DNA of 64,000 bases from Gaertneriomyces semiglobifer (lineage: Eukaryota; Chytridiomycota; Chytridiomycetes; Spizellomycetales; Spizellomycetaceae): the NCBI GenBank assembly GCA_025558075.1, contig JAHLKF010000004.1, forward strand, positions 434,001 through 498,000, read 5' to 3'. The position numbers and the translations under genes were made by a program. How positions within the stretch are numbered: position 1 is the stretch's first letter; every line of letters begins with the position of its first letter. Under the pieces are notes generated by a model. It was not told where the DNA came from. It did no database searches and saw only the letters and a program-made list of their open reading frames with translations. Shown here piece by piece: positions 11,172-20,808 of the stretch.

Positions 11172-12841
11172 CTATTTTTGATTGCTGGAAAAGGAAAAAG
11201 CGCGAGCCTGTGCAGAAAAAAAAGGTGTGTTGGGTGTCCACGAGTTGGCGTACTCTTTCATAGCATCTCTCGACGCTATCAACTTCTCATCATGAAAATC
11301 CATTACTACGACACGAATGCCGGGCAAGTTCTCAGTTAAGAGCATCTGTGGTGGCGCGCTTAGTATTCTGGGAGGAAAATCGCGCTACTTGCGTCCCACC
11401 TGTAAACTTTCCAGTAAATCCTTTTCAGGTGCATACGTTCCAGAATTGTTGTCAAAGACTAGTTCCCATTGTTCAGCTTTGAAGGGCTCTACCATTTCTG
11501 GCGGTGGTAGCAATTGCCACCCGCATACAGGACGTGCATGGAACTCTCCCGCGAACCTCACATACTCGGAGCAATTTGAATGAAGGGCATGCTTAGAGGC
11601 GAAATCCACCATGAAGGCCGCTCCTGTTTCTGAAAATCGTAAGCATTGGTCGTCGATGATATATGTGTACATGGCCGGCTTCGGTATGGCAGATTTCGCT
11701 TCTCCTGTGCCTGGTTCTGTTCCCGAACTCAGAACGTCCGTCTTTCCAGGTGCCACATGCCACATGAGCAAATTTATGAAGTCGACGGCATCGTTGATCA
11801 CCCCAAATCCATTAGCAGCAGTTCGTGCATATAGCATCCGGTGGGCTGCTTGAATAGCACGCCGTGCACTAAAGCTCATGGGCCCAACAAAAATGCTTCT
11901 AGCAGCGGCATATGATGCATTCCAGTGTTGCTTGCGGGATATTGGAAGAGTCCCATCAATGCCTTTCAGATGGATCTTGAATGTCGTGTACAGTAAGCGA
12001 TCATTGAGTCGCGTCAACTGCCCAACAAATGGTGAATGATGCGACGAGTACCGGACAGGCCCCGCAAATGTGTAAAGGTATGGGCTAATCGAAACTGACG
12101 CAGTTACCGGAGTCGTGTGAATAGCGAGATAGATAGTGCCACGATCTTGTGCGTTTGAATGGCGAAGGGGCAGAGACACGGCGGGGACCAAGCCCAACTG
12201 CAGAGGGATTTCGCACTAATAACTTCGGTTATTGCCGGCACCGTCTCCGTCCAAGGAAGCACCTCTTACACTCCCAATAAACTCATCAGCACTGTGCGGG
12301 TCCCAATCCCAAACAGATATGCTCAGCCGTGCGTTTGCAGGTACATTGTTCACTATGAGAAACATTGTTCATCAAATCGGCAGTCCAAAGTTGAACAGGT
12401 CATTTAATACCATTCCAGATCTCATTCCAAGTTGGCGTTAACGTGTTGCTGAGACATGATGAGCTGATGACACCCGTGTGACAGCGTCAAACTATATCCT
12501 CAACCGAGAGGCGCATATGAAAATGTTACCAGTAGGACAAGCAATCGTCTATCGTGGCTCTCAAGTATGGGTCAGCTGTACCGATAACGTCCATCTTCGG
12601 TAGTCCCTAACAGAACGGATGGTTTTTCTACTATCAATACAATAATCGGTCATGGAGAGTGGAACACCGCCCGTACCTGCGCGCCAACAAAACGGATGGA
12701 TACATTCATCAAGACACCGGCGTAGTCCTGAGCCCGAACCACTTTTGTCCCATCTGCAGGCGCAGTGTAAGACTCCAGTGGCCCGGAGCTGTCATCTGCC
12801 GCTAAAGACGATGTCCGAGGTTGTATTTGGGGTGCCTCCAT
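11172..12841 (-). CDS. C2-domain protein with a conserved uncharacterised C-terminal domain
   Basis: Six exons on the minus strand (12841-12677, 12606-12530, 12448-12411, 12352-12270, 12215-11400, 11345-11172) give 450 residues. Residues about 40-135 form a C2 domain: GLPKMDVIGTADPYLRATID, then TLTPTWNEIWN and SISVWDWDPHSADEFIGS, with the Asp residues expected for calcium/phospholipid binding. The C-terminal part (about 200-430) contains FVGPMSFSARRAIQAAHRML, NGFGVINDAVDFINLLMW, YIIDDQCLRFSETGAAFMVD and VFDNNSGTYAPEKDLLESLQ. I believe this arrangement recurs in fungal proteins of unknown function, but I cannot name the family. The last exon reads LTENLPGIRVVVMDFHDEKL and falls within a 58-codon frame; splicing there replaces an early stop at 11385. 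Exon 3 has two possible in-frame acceptors, 12448 and 12463. Confidence 0.8.
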
Positions 12842-12995
12842 CGTTCCAACTGTCAGTTGAAAAGTGCTCAATGTTTTCGGCGTGTTGAGCAGCGGAGTGT
12901 TCTAGTGTGATTGATAAAGCCCGGCAGAGCGACAAATGCAGAGCTGGAAACTATTTTTTCTGCAACGACTGTAGTCAACCGTTGAATAGAGAACA

Positions 12996-14058
12996 ATGGC
13001 GCAAGTGACGCCTACCACTGCCCCTATCGTTGCCGCTGTGGAGGACTTGGTTGCCGAAGGTGTGAGATGAGAACGTGTGCATAGTCTAATGACCTCGACC
13101 AACTGGAGTCACCTTTCTCGTTTGGCATCGATTGTCACAATAGCGAAACGCAAGGCCTCCTACGCGGCTATCGACGAGCATGTAACTCAAGCTACTCAAG
13201 TGATCGGTATTGGTTTGTATCATTATTACTGCTTGGTCAGCTAACAGCGAAGACGATCTTTGCTAATTGGCGATGGGTTCTGCAGGATCTGGTAGTACCG
13301 TCGTATTTTGTGTTGAGCGCCTGGCCCAACGCGTAAAGTCCGAGAATCTTCTCATCAAAGCATGCATTCCAACGTCTTTCCAGGCGAAGCAGCTCATCAT
13401 TGACGCTGGGCTTCCGCTCTCTGAACTGAATCAGTTCCCGAAGATTGATGTGGCGTTCGACGGGGCAGACGAAGTTGATGCGAATCTGAACTGCATCAAA
13501 GGAGGTGGTGCTTGTCAACTGCAGGAGAAACTGGTTGCCAGCTGTGCAGAAAAGTTTGTTGTCGTGGCGGATTTCAGGAAGGATTCCCAGACTCTGGGCA
13601 CCCAGGTAAGCATTCAATAGTGGCGCCGACCCTGCCTGACAGCACCAATTGTTTTATCTTGACTGAATGCCGTCTCCACTCTCCTATCGCTAGTGGAAGT
13701 TAGGTGTACCACTTGAAGTAATTCCAGCGGTTTACGTTCCGCTTCTTGCCAAGCTCACATCGCTCGGTGCTAAACCTACCCTTCGTATGGCCATGCGAAA
13801 GGCTGGACCTGTCGTGACCGATAATGGGAATTTCATTATTGACGCTGATTTTGGAGAAATTGTGGACCCAGTAGCATTAGAGAAAACGCTGATTTCTATT
13901 CCCGGCATCGTCGAGACCGGCCTTTTCTGTGGTATGGCCAAGTGGGCGTACTTTGGGATGAACGATGGGTGAGCTCCGTTCTGCCGACCTGGATAGGGCT
14001 GAATCTGACCAATAGCTCACTTTTATGATCCAGGAACGTAAGGCTACGCACCGTGTGA
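12996..14058 (+). CDS. RKI1: Ribose-5-phosphate isomerase A
   Basis: Catalyses ribulose-5-phosphate to ribose-5-phosphate in the non-oxidative pentose phosphate pathway, in the cytosol. Five exons (12996-13059, 13144-13212, 13286-13605, 13694-13968, 14034-14058) give 250 residues, the normal length. Family motifs seen are [12 protein letters not shown] at the phosphate-binding loop, [20 protein letters not shown] with the catalytic Asp/Asp and Lys region, [16 protein letters not shown], and [15 protein letters not shown] near the C-terminus. The loop GIGSGST is interrupted by intron 13213-13285, between the codons for the second Gly-Ile and the Gly-Ser. The final exon is only 25 nt (NVRLRTV-stop). 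Confidence 0.95.
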
Positions 14059-14388
14059 TACTTACTCTGCCAGTGGATCGCTGATGTTGACATCTTGCTA
14101 AAGTTCATACGTTATTAATGATATATGGAAGGCCGATAGCCACAATGAAGCTCGCCCAGTCTCAACTCATCGGACCCCACGCCTGTTCAATTCTAACCCT
14201 CTGATCTATTGTTTGGTGTTGTTCAGGGTACTCTGAATGGAAGGGCCAACGATCGACTGCTAACGCTGATTACAGTATCAATTTCCTGACACATGTATGG
14301 AATAATGTTGGCAACACATTTGTGAAGCGAAAAACAACTTCAGTACGAAAAAAATTTGAATATGGTATGTATGTGTAATGGTCCCACG
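14059..14388. other. Convergent intergenic region
   Basis: 3' flanks of two converging genes. Nothing else recognised. The long frame that extends the syntaxin exon into this region lies beyond the inferred splice donor at 14466. Confidence 0.4.
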
Positions 14389-15527
14389 CTACTTGGTACC
14401 TGGAGAAAGTGATTCGTTGAGCACTTGATGCAATGTGATGCAGATAACAACCTGTGGTTTGCTCACCAAAGTAAACTCCTAGCCCGATCGCAAGACACAG
14501 CAAAACTAGACATCCTATGATGATGCACATCTTCTTCCGCGCTTTTTTCTGAAGCTTTACAGCTTTGGTCAATTCCTGCGTGCCGGCTTCGGTATAATCG
14601 ACGGCGTTGGACACGTGGATGTCTATTTGGTTTAGCATGTCCCCTTGCGCCGACACGAGGACCGCCATATCCATGAACAGTTGTTGCAGTTCCTATAAAG
14701 GCATTAGACATGGCACATCATGCTTGTCAAGTGCAAACCCACAATGATGCTCTGCTCAATTCTAAGGATGTCCCGATGTCTCTCCTGAATATCGTCCAGT
14801 GCCCTTTGTGCCTCTCGCCTCTGCCCGGTCATCTTGATTTCTTGTGCAAAGATCGGGCCTTGTTTGCCATCCATCACCTTCTCAATCTCTTCTTCTGTGG
14901 CATTGGGCTTCACTATTAGAAACTGTCGCTGCAATCTTTGTTTATACTTGTCTTGAAACTTTTGTTGTGTATCTTTATACTGCTGGACAGTGTCCAAGAA
15001 TTTCTTCAGCAGGGAGGAATGTTGCGAGATACGAATGCGAGCATCCGACTGAGACTGAGCGTCAGGTTTCTTGACCATGCTTTTGTTCTCTTCATCGAGC
15101 TTCTTAATCTTTGTTCGAATATCCTGCGTGAGTTTATTTGTCTTGTCCATCACTCCTTCTATTTCTTGTTGCGTTCGGTGACTCTCCTCCTCACTAATTG
15201 TGTTCATTGCCTTCTGATGCAGAGTGGCTATGGTCGTGATGTTCGTTTGAATGACCGATATCTGGTCGCGGATTGCAGAGATCTGATTGAAGAAGGACTG
15301 CATCTCGGGTGAATCTGTCGAGTCATGGAGGGTAGCGGCCGCAGGAGCAGGTGTCACAGACGACTGCTTCTGCTTCTTTTCTTTGTCTTTTGGTGCTGTC
15401 GCGGGCGTAGACTGGGTGGAGGACGCCGGTGCCGGCTCCGAGCCCTTCAAACTGAGGTTAGCTTGCGCCTCTCCAACCCAATACCAAACGATCAGCGAAC
15501 CTTGAGGTCTAACATGCGGTCACGCAT
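14389..15527 (-). CDS. SSO1: Plasma-membrane-type syntaxin (Qa-SNARE, Sso1/syntaxin-1 family)
   Basis: Four exons (15527-15501, 15444-14743, 14692-14467, 14399-14389) give 321 residues. The N-terminus MRDRMLDLK matches syntaxins and is followed by a Pro/Ala/Thr/Lys-rich linker longer than in animal proteins. The Habc three-helix domain (about 45-165) reads [20 protein letters not shown] through [20 protein letters not shown] and [20 protein letters not shown]. The SNARE helix (about 215-275) contains [20 protein letters not shown] and [20 protein letters not shown], with the Qa zero-layer Gln, then [21 protein letters not shown] basic patch KKARKK precedes the tail anchor [20 protein letters not shown]. 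Splicing at 14467/14399 ends the protein two residues later (TK). It should act in exocytic fusion at the plasma membrane; that is by homology. Confidence 0.9.
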
Positions 15528-16068
15528 CTTTCCGAACTACAGCTGCACAACGTTATAGGCCCGGGTGTACACTTCCAAGGTCCTCGAAAGCACCAGTTCG
15601 ACAATTTGTGGTTCGTGCTCTTTGTGTGATGTTTCGTCGAGGGATCGAGCTGCACGCACCTAGACTCCGCGGCAGAACCGTTACTAAACCGCACATTCTG
15701 ATAGAATCCTGGCCCTCCCTTTTATTATTACGATGAATGGGGGCGAGTGCGTATGTTATTCTTAGCGCACATATTACGCGACGGTGCAGATCTCACGCTT
15801 CTTTTTTGCACTTTGCCCGAATGTGACTTTGAATTCCACTATGAGGAGGCCTCGTATTTAGTTTGACGCCCGACTATAAACCAGACTGGTTTACTGCGCC
15901 GTGGGGCCATGTTGCAGAAGCATCCGCCATTGTAGGTTCTACCATCTGTTTTCCCGGAGCTGAGCATTGAAATGTTCAGTTTCTCTGACCGCCGTGATGA
16001 ACAAACAGTTCACCATCACATTTCTTTGCTTCCTTTATTCGTACTATTCGGCGTCCCTTTCTTATTGA
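15528..16068. other. Divergent intergenic region
   Basis: About 540 bp between the syntaxin and USP30-like starts. It should carry both promoters. No RNA gene or further coding exon is apparent. Confidence 0.4.
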
Positions 16069-18560
16069 ATGGATCGCCTGACTCATTTATTTGCCTTAAC
16101 AATCCCGTTCCGGATGGGTTCTAAACTCCCACTTCTCGGCCCCGACAACCCGCTTGGCAGCCTTTCGGCAGTTTTGCTGCTTAATATTGGGGCCAGCCTT
16201 GTTGCTGTCGCGGCGGCTTATGGGCTTTGGCGGCTCGCAGGACCCGAGAGTGACAGGAAAAGCAGACGAGAACGGAAGGCTTTACATCGACGGAAAGACC
16301 AAGATGACGTGACATTAGGGGAGTGGTTTGGAAGCCATACAGGTACTAAAAGCACAGTCAAATCAGAATGCTTTCTTCGGCCAAATGATCCAAACACCGG
16401 CCGGTCTTCATAGAAATCGTATATCCTCCCGGATTGCACAATATGGGGAATACATGCTTCATGAATTCAGTCCTTCAGGTTGGTGTACTTAGCATGATGT
16501 GTTCACATACTGGAGCCGCTCTGACGGCCCCCATGTTTAGTCATTATCATCTCTCCCAAGTCTTTGTATCTATTTAAGCGAGCGTTGCTTGCACTCTTCA
16601 AACGCCGCGGCCTCCAATTACTTGGACCATCCAAGCGTACCAGTCACCGAGGCACTCCTGGACGTATGCATGCGTATGTAGCGTTTGACAGTTTTTCTTT
16701 TGTCCTGCTCTCATTTTGCTGCAGAGTTGAACCGGTTGACTGCACGACGCTATTCCTTCAAACCTACAAGCATTGCTACAGCCATTTCGGCCACAAATAA
16801 GAGCAATCGACGGCTATTATGCTATGAACAGCAGGTGCGCTCTTTCAATGGGTTTGCATTTATTATCAATGTTAATGTACTACGCGTAGGATGCCCACGA
16901 GCTGCTCCAATTAATTTCTAGTAGTATTTCTAGTGAGGAAAGTCAACCCCCGACTACTTCACCGCTTGATGTGAATGCGTTCGAGCCTGACGGCAGTTCC
17001 ATTGTGTATTGTGGCCGTAGGCTACCGGTACCCAGTCGGGCCGGTCCTAGAAATCCGCTCACCGGATTATTGGCCAGCCGCATTACCTGTAGAACTTGCC
17101 ATTACACGCCAGGAATTCGTCACCACACGTTTCATAACATATCGCTTGCAGTACCATCCCAAAGGCAGTGCATGTTAGAGGATTTGCTGGCTGCCTATGT
17201 TACCCCCGAGAGTATCCTGGACTATATTTGTGACAAATGTTCCCTAATGGCGACTATGAAGAAACTCGAGCGTGAATCAGAGTCCCAGCAGGCGGTGATT
17301 GACCAGATCAAGGCAACCCGGAAAAAGGTGGCGAGGAGGCTGAGAAAATTGCAAACCTCGACGAAATCGCAGGATGCTTCAACGGCTGACAATGTCCCCA
17401 ACCGACCAGATCATGAAGGTTCATCCGTGCAGCAGGTAGATGCGATCGAAAAGAAGTATACAAAGTTAGAGTCATCATTGCGTGAGGAACTAGTCAGGCT
17501 CGTTGTGCTGAAGCGTGATTATGAAGCAGTAGTTTACGCATCGCAGCACAACGTGGAAGCTGACCTGCCTGCGAGCGTTAAACGTGTGAAGTATGCCTCT
17601 CCACTGTCGAGTAAGGAGGTTCTCATTGCATCGCCACCGCCATGCCTGACACTTCACATGCAGCGCTCGGTTTTTCATCCATCGGGCGCAATGCTGAAGA
17701 ATAACTGTCGCATCATATTTGAAGAATACCTAGATTTGGGGCACTTTGTCACTACCGGAGATGATGGAAGATATTTTGGGACAGGAACTACTCAGACAAC
17801 TTGGGACAGCAGGGTACATATCCATAGAGCGGTAGAAAACATATTGGATAGGGAGGCCGCAAGGGCTGATGAGTGCCCGCCCCCCGTAGAACCCGCAGAA
17901 GGTCACGCCTTGTATGTGACCTCGAGCCTGAGCACTGCTAGTACTAGTGATGATATGGTGGCGACGGTATCAGTGAACGGAGTGCATTGTGCGGCGTCCG
18001 GGCACATTCCTGATGTTCTCACGGACGATTCCCAAAAGCTGACCGCGAAACAGTTACAGAACGGCGGAATTCAGCACAATCCCAATCGCACTGATGACCA
18101 GCCTGGATTACCACAAGGGCGTAGTGGCAATACTGATGGAGCGGTAACAGATTCAGGGAAAAGCTTTGAATCGATGGCGGATGATAGTACTCAAGCGGAA
18201 ATCGCATGCGAAACTGAGCAAGCTAAACGGCGGGGTTTAGCAGAAAGCGTGATGGAACGCGACGAAACATCGCACCAAACAATGAGTGCTCCGGATGTCC
18301 CCGCGCAGGCCGAACTTACAAAGCAAGACAGTGATGCGATTCCGCCATATCCCTACCTATACCGCCTTCAATCAGTTGTCCTTCACTACGGCGGGCATGA
18401 CTCGGGGCACTTTGCAACGTATCGTCGCATAAAACATGGCACCGTGGAAAGATGGTACCGTGTCTCAGATGACCGTGTCGATTTAGTAAATTGGCAAGAA
18501 GTTGTTGCTCACGGCAGTCAGTATGCGTATATGTTGTTTTACGAGAAACACGTAACGTGA
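16069..18560 (+). CDS. USP30-like membrane-anchored ubiquitin-specific protease
   Basis: Five exons (16069-16342, 16414-16478, 16541-16663, 16727-16834, 16890-18560) give 746 residues. A hydrophobic segment, SAVLLLNIGASLVAVAAAYG (about residues 31-50), is followed by a basic stretch RKSRRERKALHRRK. This is the topology of USP30, which sits in the mitochondrial outer membrane and trims mitophagy-related ubiquitin. The Cys box is GLHNMGNTCFMNSVLQ with the catalytic Cys codon at 16455-16457. Next come QQDAHELLQL, a paired-Cys zinc-site region (CRTCHYTP ... CDKC), LTLHMQRSVF, the His box YGGHDSGHFATYRR and AYMLFYEK. Two insertions separate these: a charged coiled coil (about 17260-17500) and a low-complexity region (about 17830-18330). 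Mitochondrial location is inferred; ER or peroxisome remain possible. Confidence 0.87.
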
Positions 18561-18715
18561 ACGCAACCCCAAGAGCATTTTCTGCCACTTCCCCGGCGCT
18601 AAGAGCAGTCGTCAAATTCTTCCATACATTCTTGAATTGTGTATATTGTCATCGTATTAAGATATTTGCGTTTTAATTAGACGTGGGCTGGTTTTGCGCC
18701 TAGGTTCTTGGTAAA

Positions 18716-19339
18716 TTAGTTCTGCCTTGTTCCGACGAGGCAGCAGGCATGACGTACGATTGGAACATTATATTCTATGTTTGATATAATGTCATAGCTC
18801 CGATTCTTCCCTTGTTCAGCTGCGTTGAGTTTGCTAAATGAGATTCTGTTCGCAGGCGTCTCTTTGGTAGCTTGATAAACTCGAGAACCTTGCGCCGAGA
18901 CATGTAAGATAGTACGCAATAGGCACACACAACTTCTCCTTCTCACCTGTCACAATATCATAACCCAAGCCAGAACTATCGGAGGCAGGTTTTCTTACGC
19001 GATACTGGGCCCACGAAACTAATGGAGACTTTTTCTCGGTAGTCGCTTCTTCACTTCGTTGCTCGTAGGTGTGGGACACATCTGGGATTTTCCCACTCTT
19101 GTTTCCAGCAACCGGAAGCGTCTCAACTTTTTTGATCCATTCTTGGAAGTTGTTGCTTTTGAAACTATCCCGGTAAATGCTGGTTGGTGACTGCAATAAC
19201 GTAAATATATATACATCATTAACATGGTGCTCATCAAAACTAATGACGCTTTCATCTCACGAACATGCTCTGTTTGATGTCCCCACCATTCCGCCGGCTT
19301 GCGAGCTTTCCCTTTATTTTTTGCATATTCTAATCGTTC
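18716..19339 (-). CDS. Small unknown protein, 5' exon not identified
   Basis: Three minus-strand exons (19339-19265, 19190-18947, 18888-18716) splice in frame to 163 residues. No ATG occurs in frame in the first of these, so an upstream exon before about 19340 is missing. The visible sequence begins with a basic segment and AEWWGHQTEH. It then has SIYRDSFKSNNFQEWIKKVE, SWAQYRVRKP, GLGYDIVTGS and, near the end, RSYDIISNIEYNVP. Short repeated elements of the type xYDIxxG/N recur in small microtubule-inner and axonemal proteins, so a flagellar role is possible in a zoospore-forming fungus. I cannot assign a named family. Stop at 18716-18718. Confidence 0.55.
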
Positions 19340-19763
19340 CTGTTTGAGAATCGGCAGGACCTAACGACTCTTGTTTAAAACCGCAATCGCCCCAAAAAGT
19401 TAAAAGGCCTTCACTAAGGACGTACGTCTATTGGCTTATACGACGTTCGTGACGTCGAAGAAAAGACGGAATTGTCATCGTTTGATTTGGGCTTGCTGCC
19501 TCTCATGATTAGCAGCCTTAGCGAACTTTAACGTTGCGATCCTCGATGGAGCTCGCACTCTGCAAAGTGCTACAAGAACGGTCCTGTAAGAACGCGACGT
19601 TGTCGGACTTTCTGACATAAACATGGCGCAGCCATGAAAGCACCTGCAACCCTAAACCCAGTTTTTTGCTGGGTGTCAGAGATCAAAACCGACCAGTAAG
19701 TGGCCACTTACTTTGTTCACGCTCCAGAATTCGAGCAGAGGATTCAGTGGAATAGTTTCAGTC
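19340..19763. other. Divergent intergenic region with probable RPL10A 5' UTR intron
   Basis: The interval must contain the missing first exon and promoter of the minus-strand gene and the RPL10A promoter. Just before the RPL10A start, a donor-like gtaagt (19695-19700) and an acceptor tttcag ending at 19761 could delimit a short 5' UTR intron. That would be common for a ribosomal protein gene but is unproven here. Confidence 0.35.
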
Positions 19764-20479
19764 ATGGCCAGCAAAGTTCAAGCTAGTGCCGTCCGCACCA
19801 GCATCAAGGAGCTCCTCACCTACTCTACGGAGGAGAAGCCCCGTAAGTTCGTCGAGACCGTTGAGCTTCAGATCGGTCTTAAGAACTACGACCCCCAACG
19901 TGACAAGCGTTTCTCTGGTACCATCAAGCTTCCCAATGTTCCCAAGCCTAAGATGAAGCTCTGCATCTTGGCTGACCAGCACCACATCGACCAGGCCAAG
20001 ACCATCGGCCTCGAGTTCATGTCGGTTGATGACTTGAAGAAGCTCAACAAGAACAAGAAGCTCATCAAGAAGCTTGCCAAGAAGTACGACGCCTTCCTTG
20101 CTTCCGAGGCTTTGATCAAGCAGATTCCCCGTTTGCTCGGTCCCGGTCTGTCCAAGGCCGGTAAGTTCCCCACCCCGGTCTCCCACAACGACAACTTGGA
20201 GGACAAGGTTGTTGAGATCAAGTCCACCATCAAGTTCCAGCTGAAGAAGGTTCTCTGCTTGGGTGTTGCCGTCGGACACGTCCAGATGACCGAGGACCAG
20301 CTCGTCAACAACACCATGTTGGCCATCAACTTCTTGGTTTCTCTGTTGAAGAAGAACTGGCAGAACGTGAAGTCCCTCTTCGTCAAGTCCACTATGGGCA
20401 AACGTGCGTATACATGTATGATTGCTTTGTTTATTCAAGTTCTAACTTCCATGTCTCTTTAGCCGTCCGTCTCTACTAG
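19764..20479 (+). CDS. RPL10A: 60S ribosomal protein uL1 (RPL10A/Rpl1)
   Basis: Structural protein of the L1 stalk of the large ribosomal subunit, which handles E-site tRNA release. Exon 19764-20403 and a 17-nt final exon (20463-20479) give 218 residues, the standard length. The first exon starts [18 protein letters not shown]. It contains [76 protein letters not shown] and [20 protein letters not shown]. Splicing of intron 20404-20462 gives the expected end KPVRLY. I chose MASK, not the in-frame upstream codons, because it matches the family N-terminus. Codon choice is strongly biased (many C-ending codons, AAG for Lys, CTC/TTG for Leu), unlike neighbouring genes, as expected for very high expression. 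Confidence 0.97.
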
Positions 20480-20611
20480 ACGCTAGGGAATGTGTGGAGG
20501 CTACCCGTGATCTTCTGGTTGGACGGTGGCTCTCTGGAGCGTACCAAGGCATCAATAAGGAAGCATCTGTACTCCTTTATCTGTGTGTCGTTGGGAGCTG
20601 AATCTCTGCTC

Positions 20612-20617
20612 AATAAA
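20612..20617 (+). promoter_or_regulatory. Candidate polyadenylation signal of RPL10A
   Basis: An AATAAA hexamer 133 nt after the stop codon, inside an A/T-rich stretch. It is the only perfect hexamer I noticed in this 3' flank. Confidence 0.5.
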
Positions 20618-20808
20618 TAAATATATACACATATATAAAACTCTCGAGTGGTTTTTTGCTTGGTGACTTGTGCATCTTCGTGCCGTGTGTCAATGTCAGA
20701 CCGTGTTCAAGCTCATCATCACTTCACCTTGCACACCACATGCATGAGAGTTCTTCCCTTGATTTGATACTCACTCTTCCAGCAATCCAAATCTAGCGAC
20801 CTTTTTCA

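Noticed and set aside
14270..14466. Continuation of the syntaxin C-terminal frame beyond its tail anchor
   Set aside because: A strong gtgagc donor right after the membrane helix and an acceptor at 14400 give a normal short syntaxin tail; the extension would be an atypical 60-residue luminal tail.
19758..20438. 226-codon minus-strand frame opposite RPL10A
   Set aside because: It is almost exactly antisense to a highly expressed ribosomal protein gene whose biased codons avoid stops on the other strand. The translation is a Leu/Val/Gly-rich artefact with no family resemblance.
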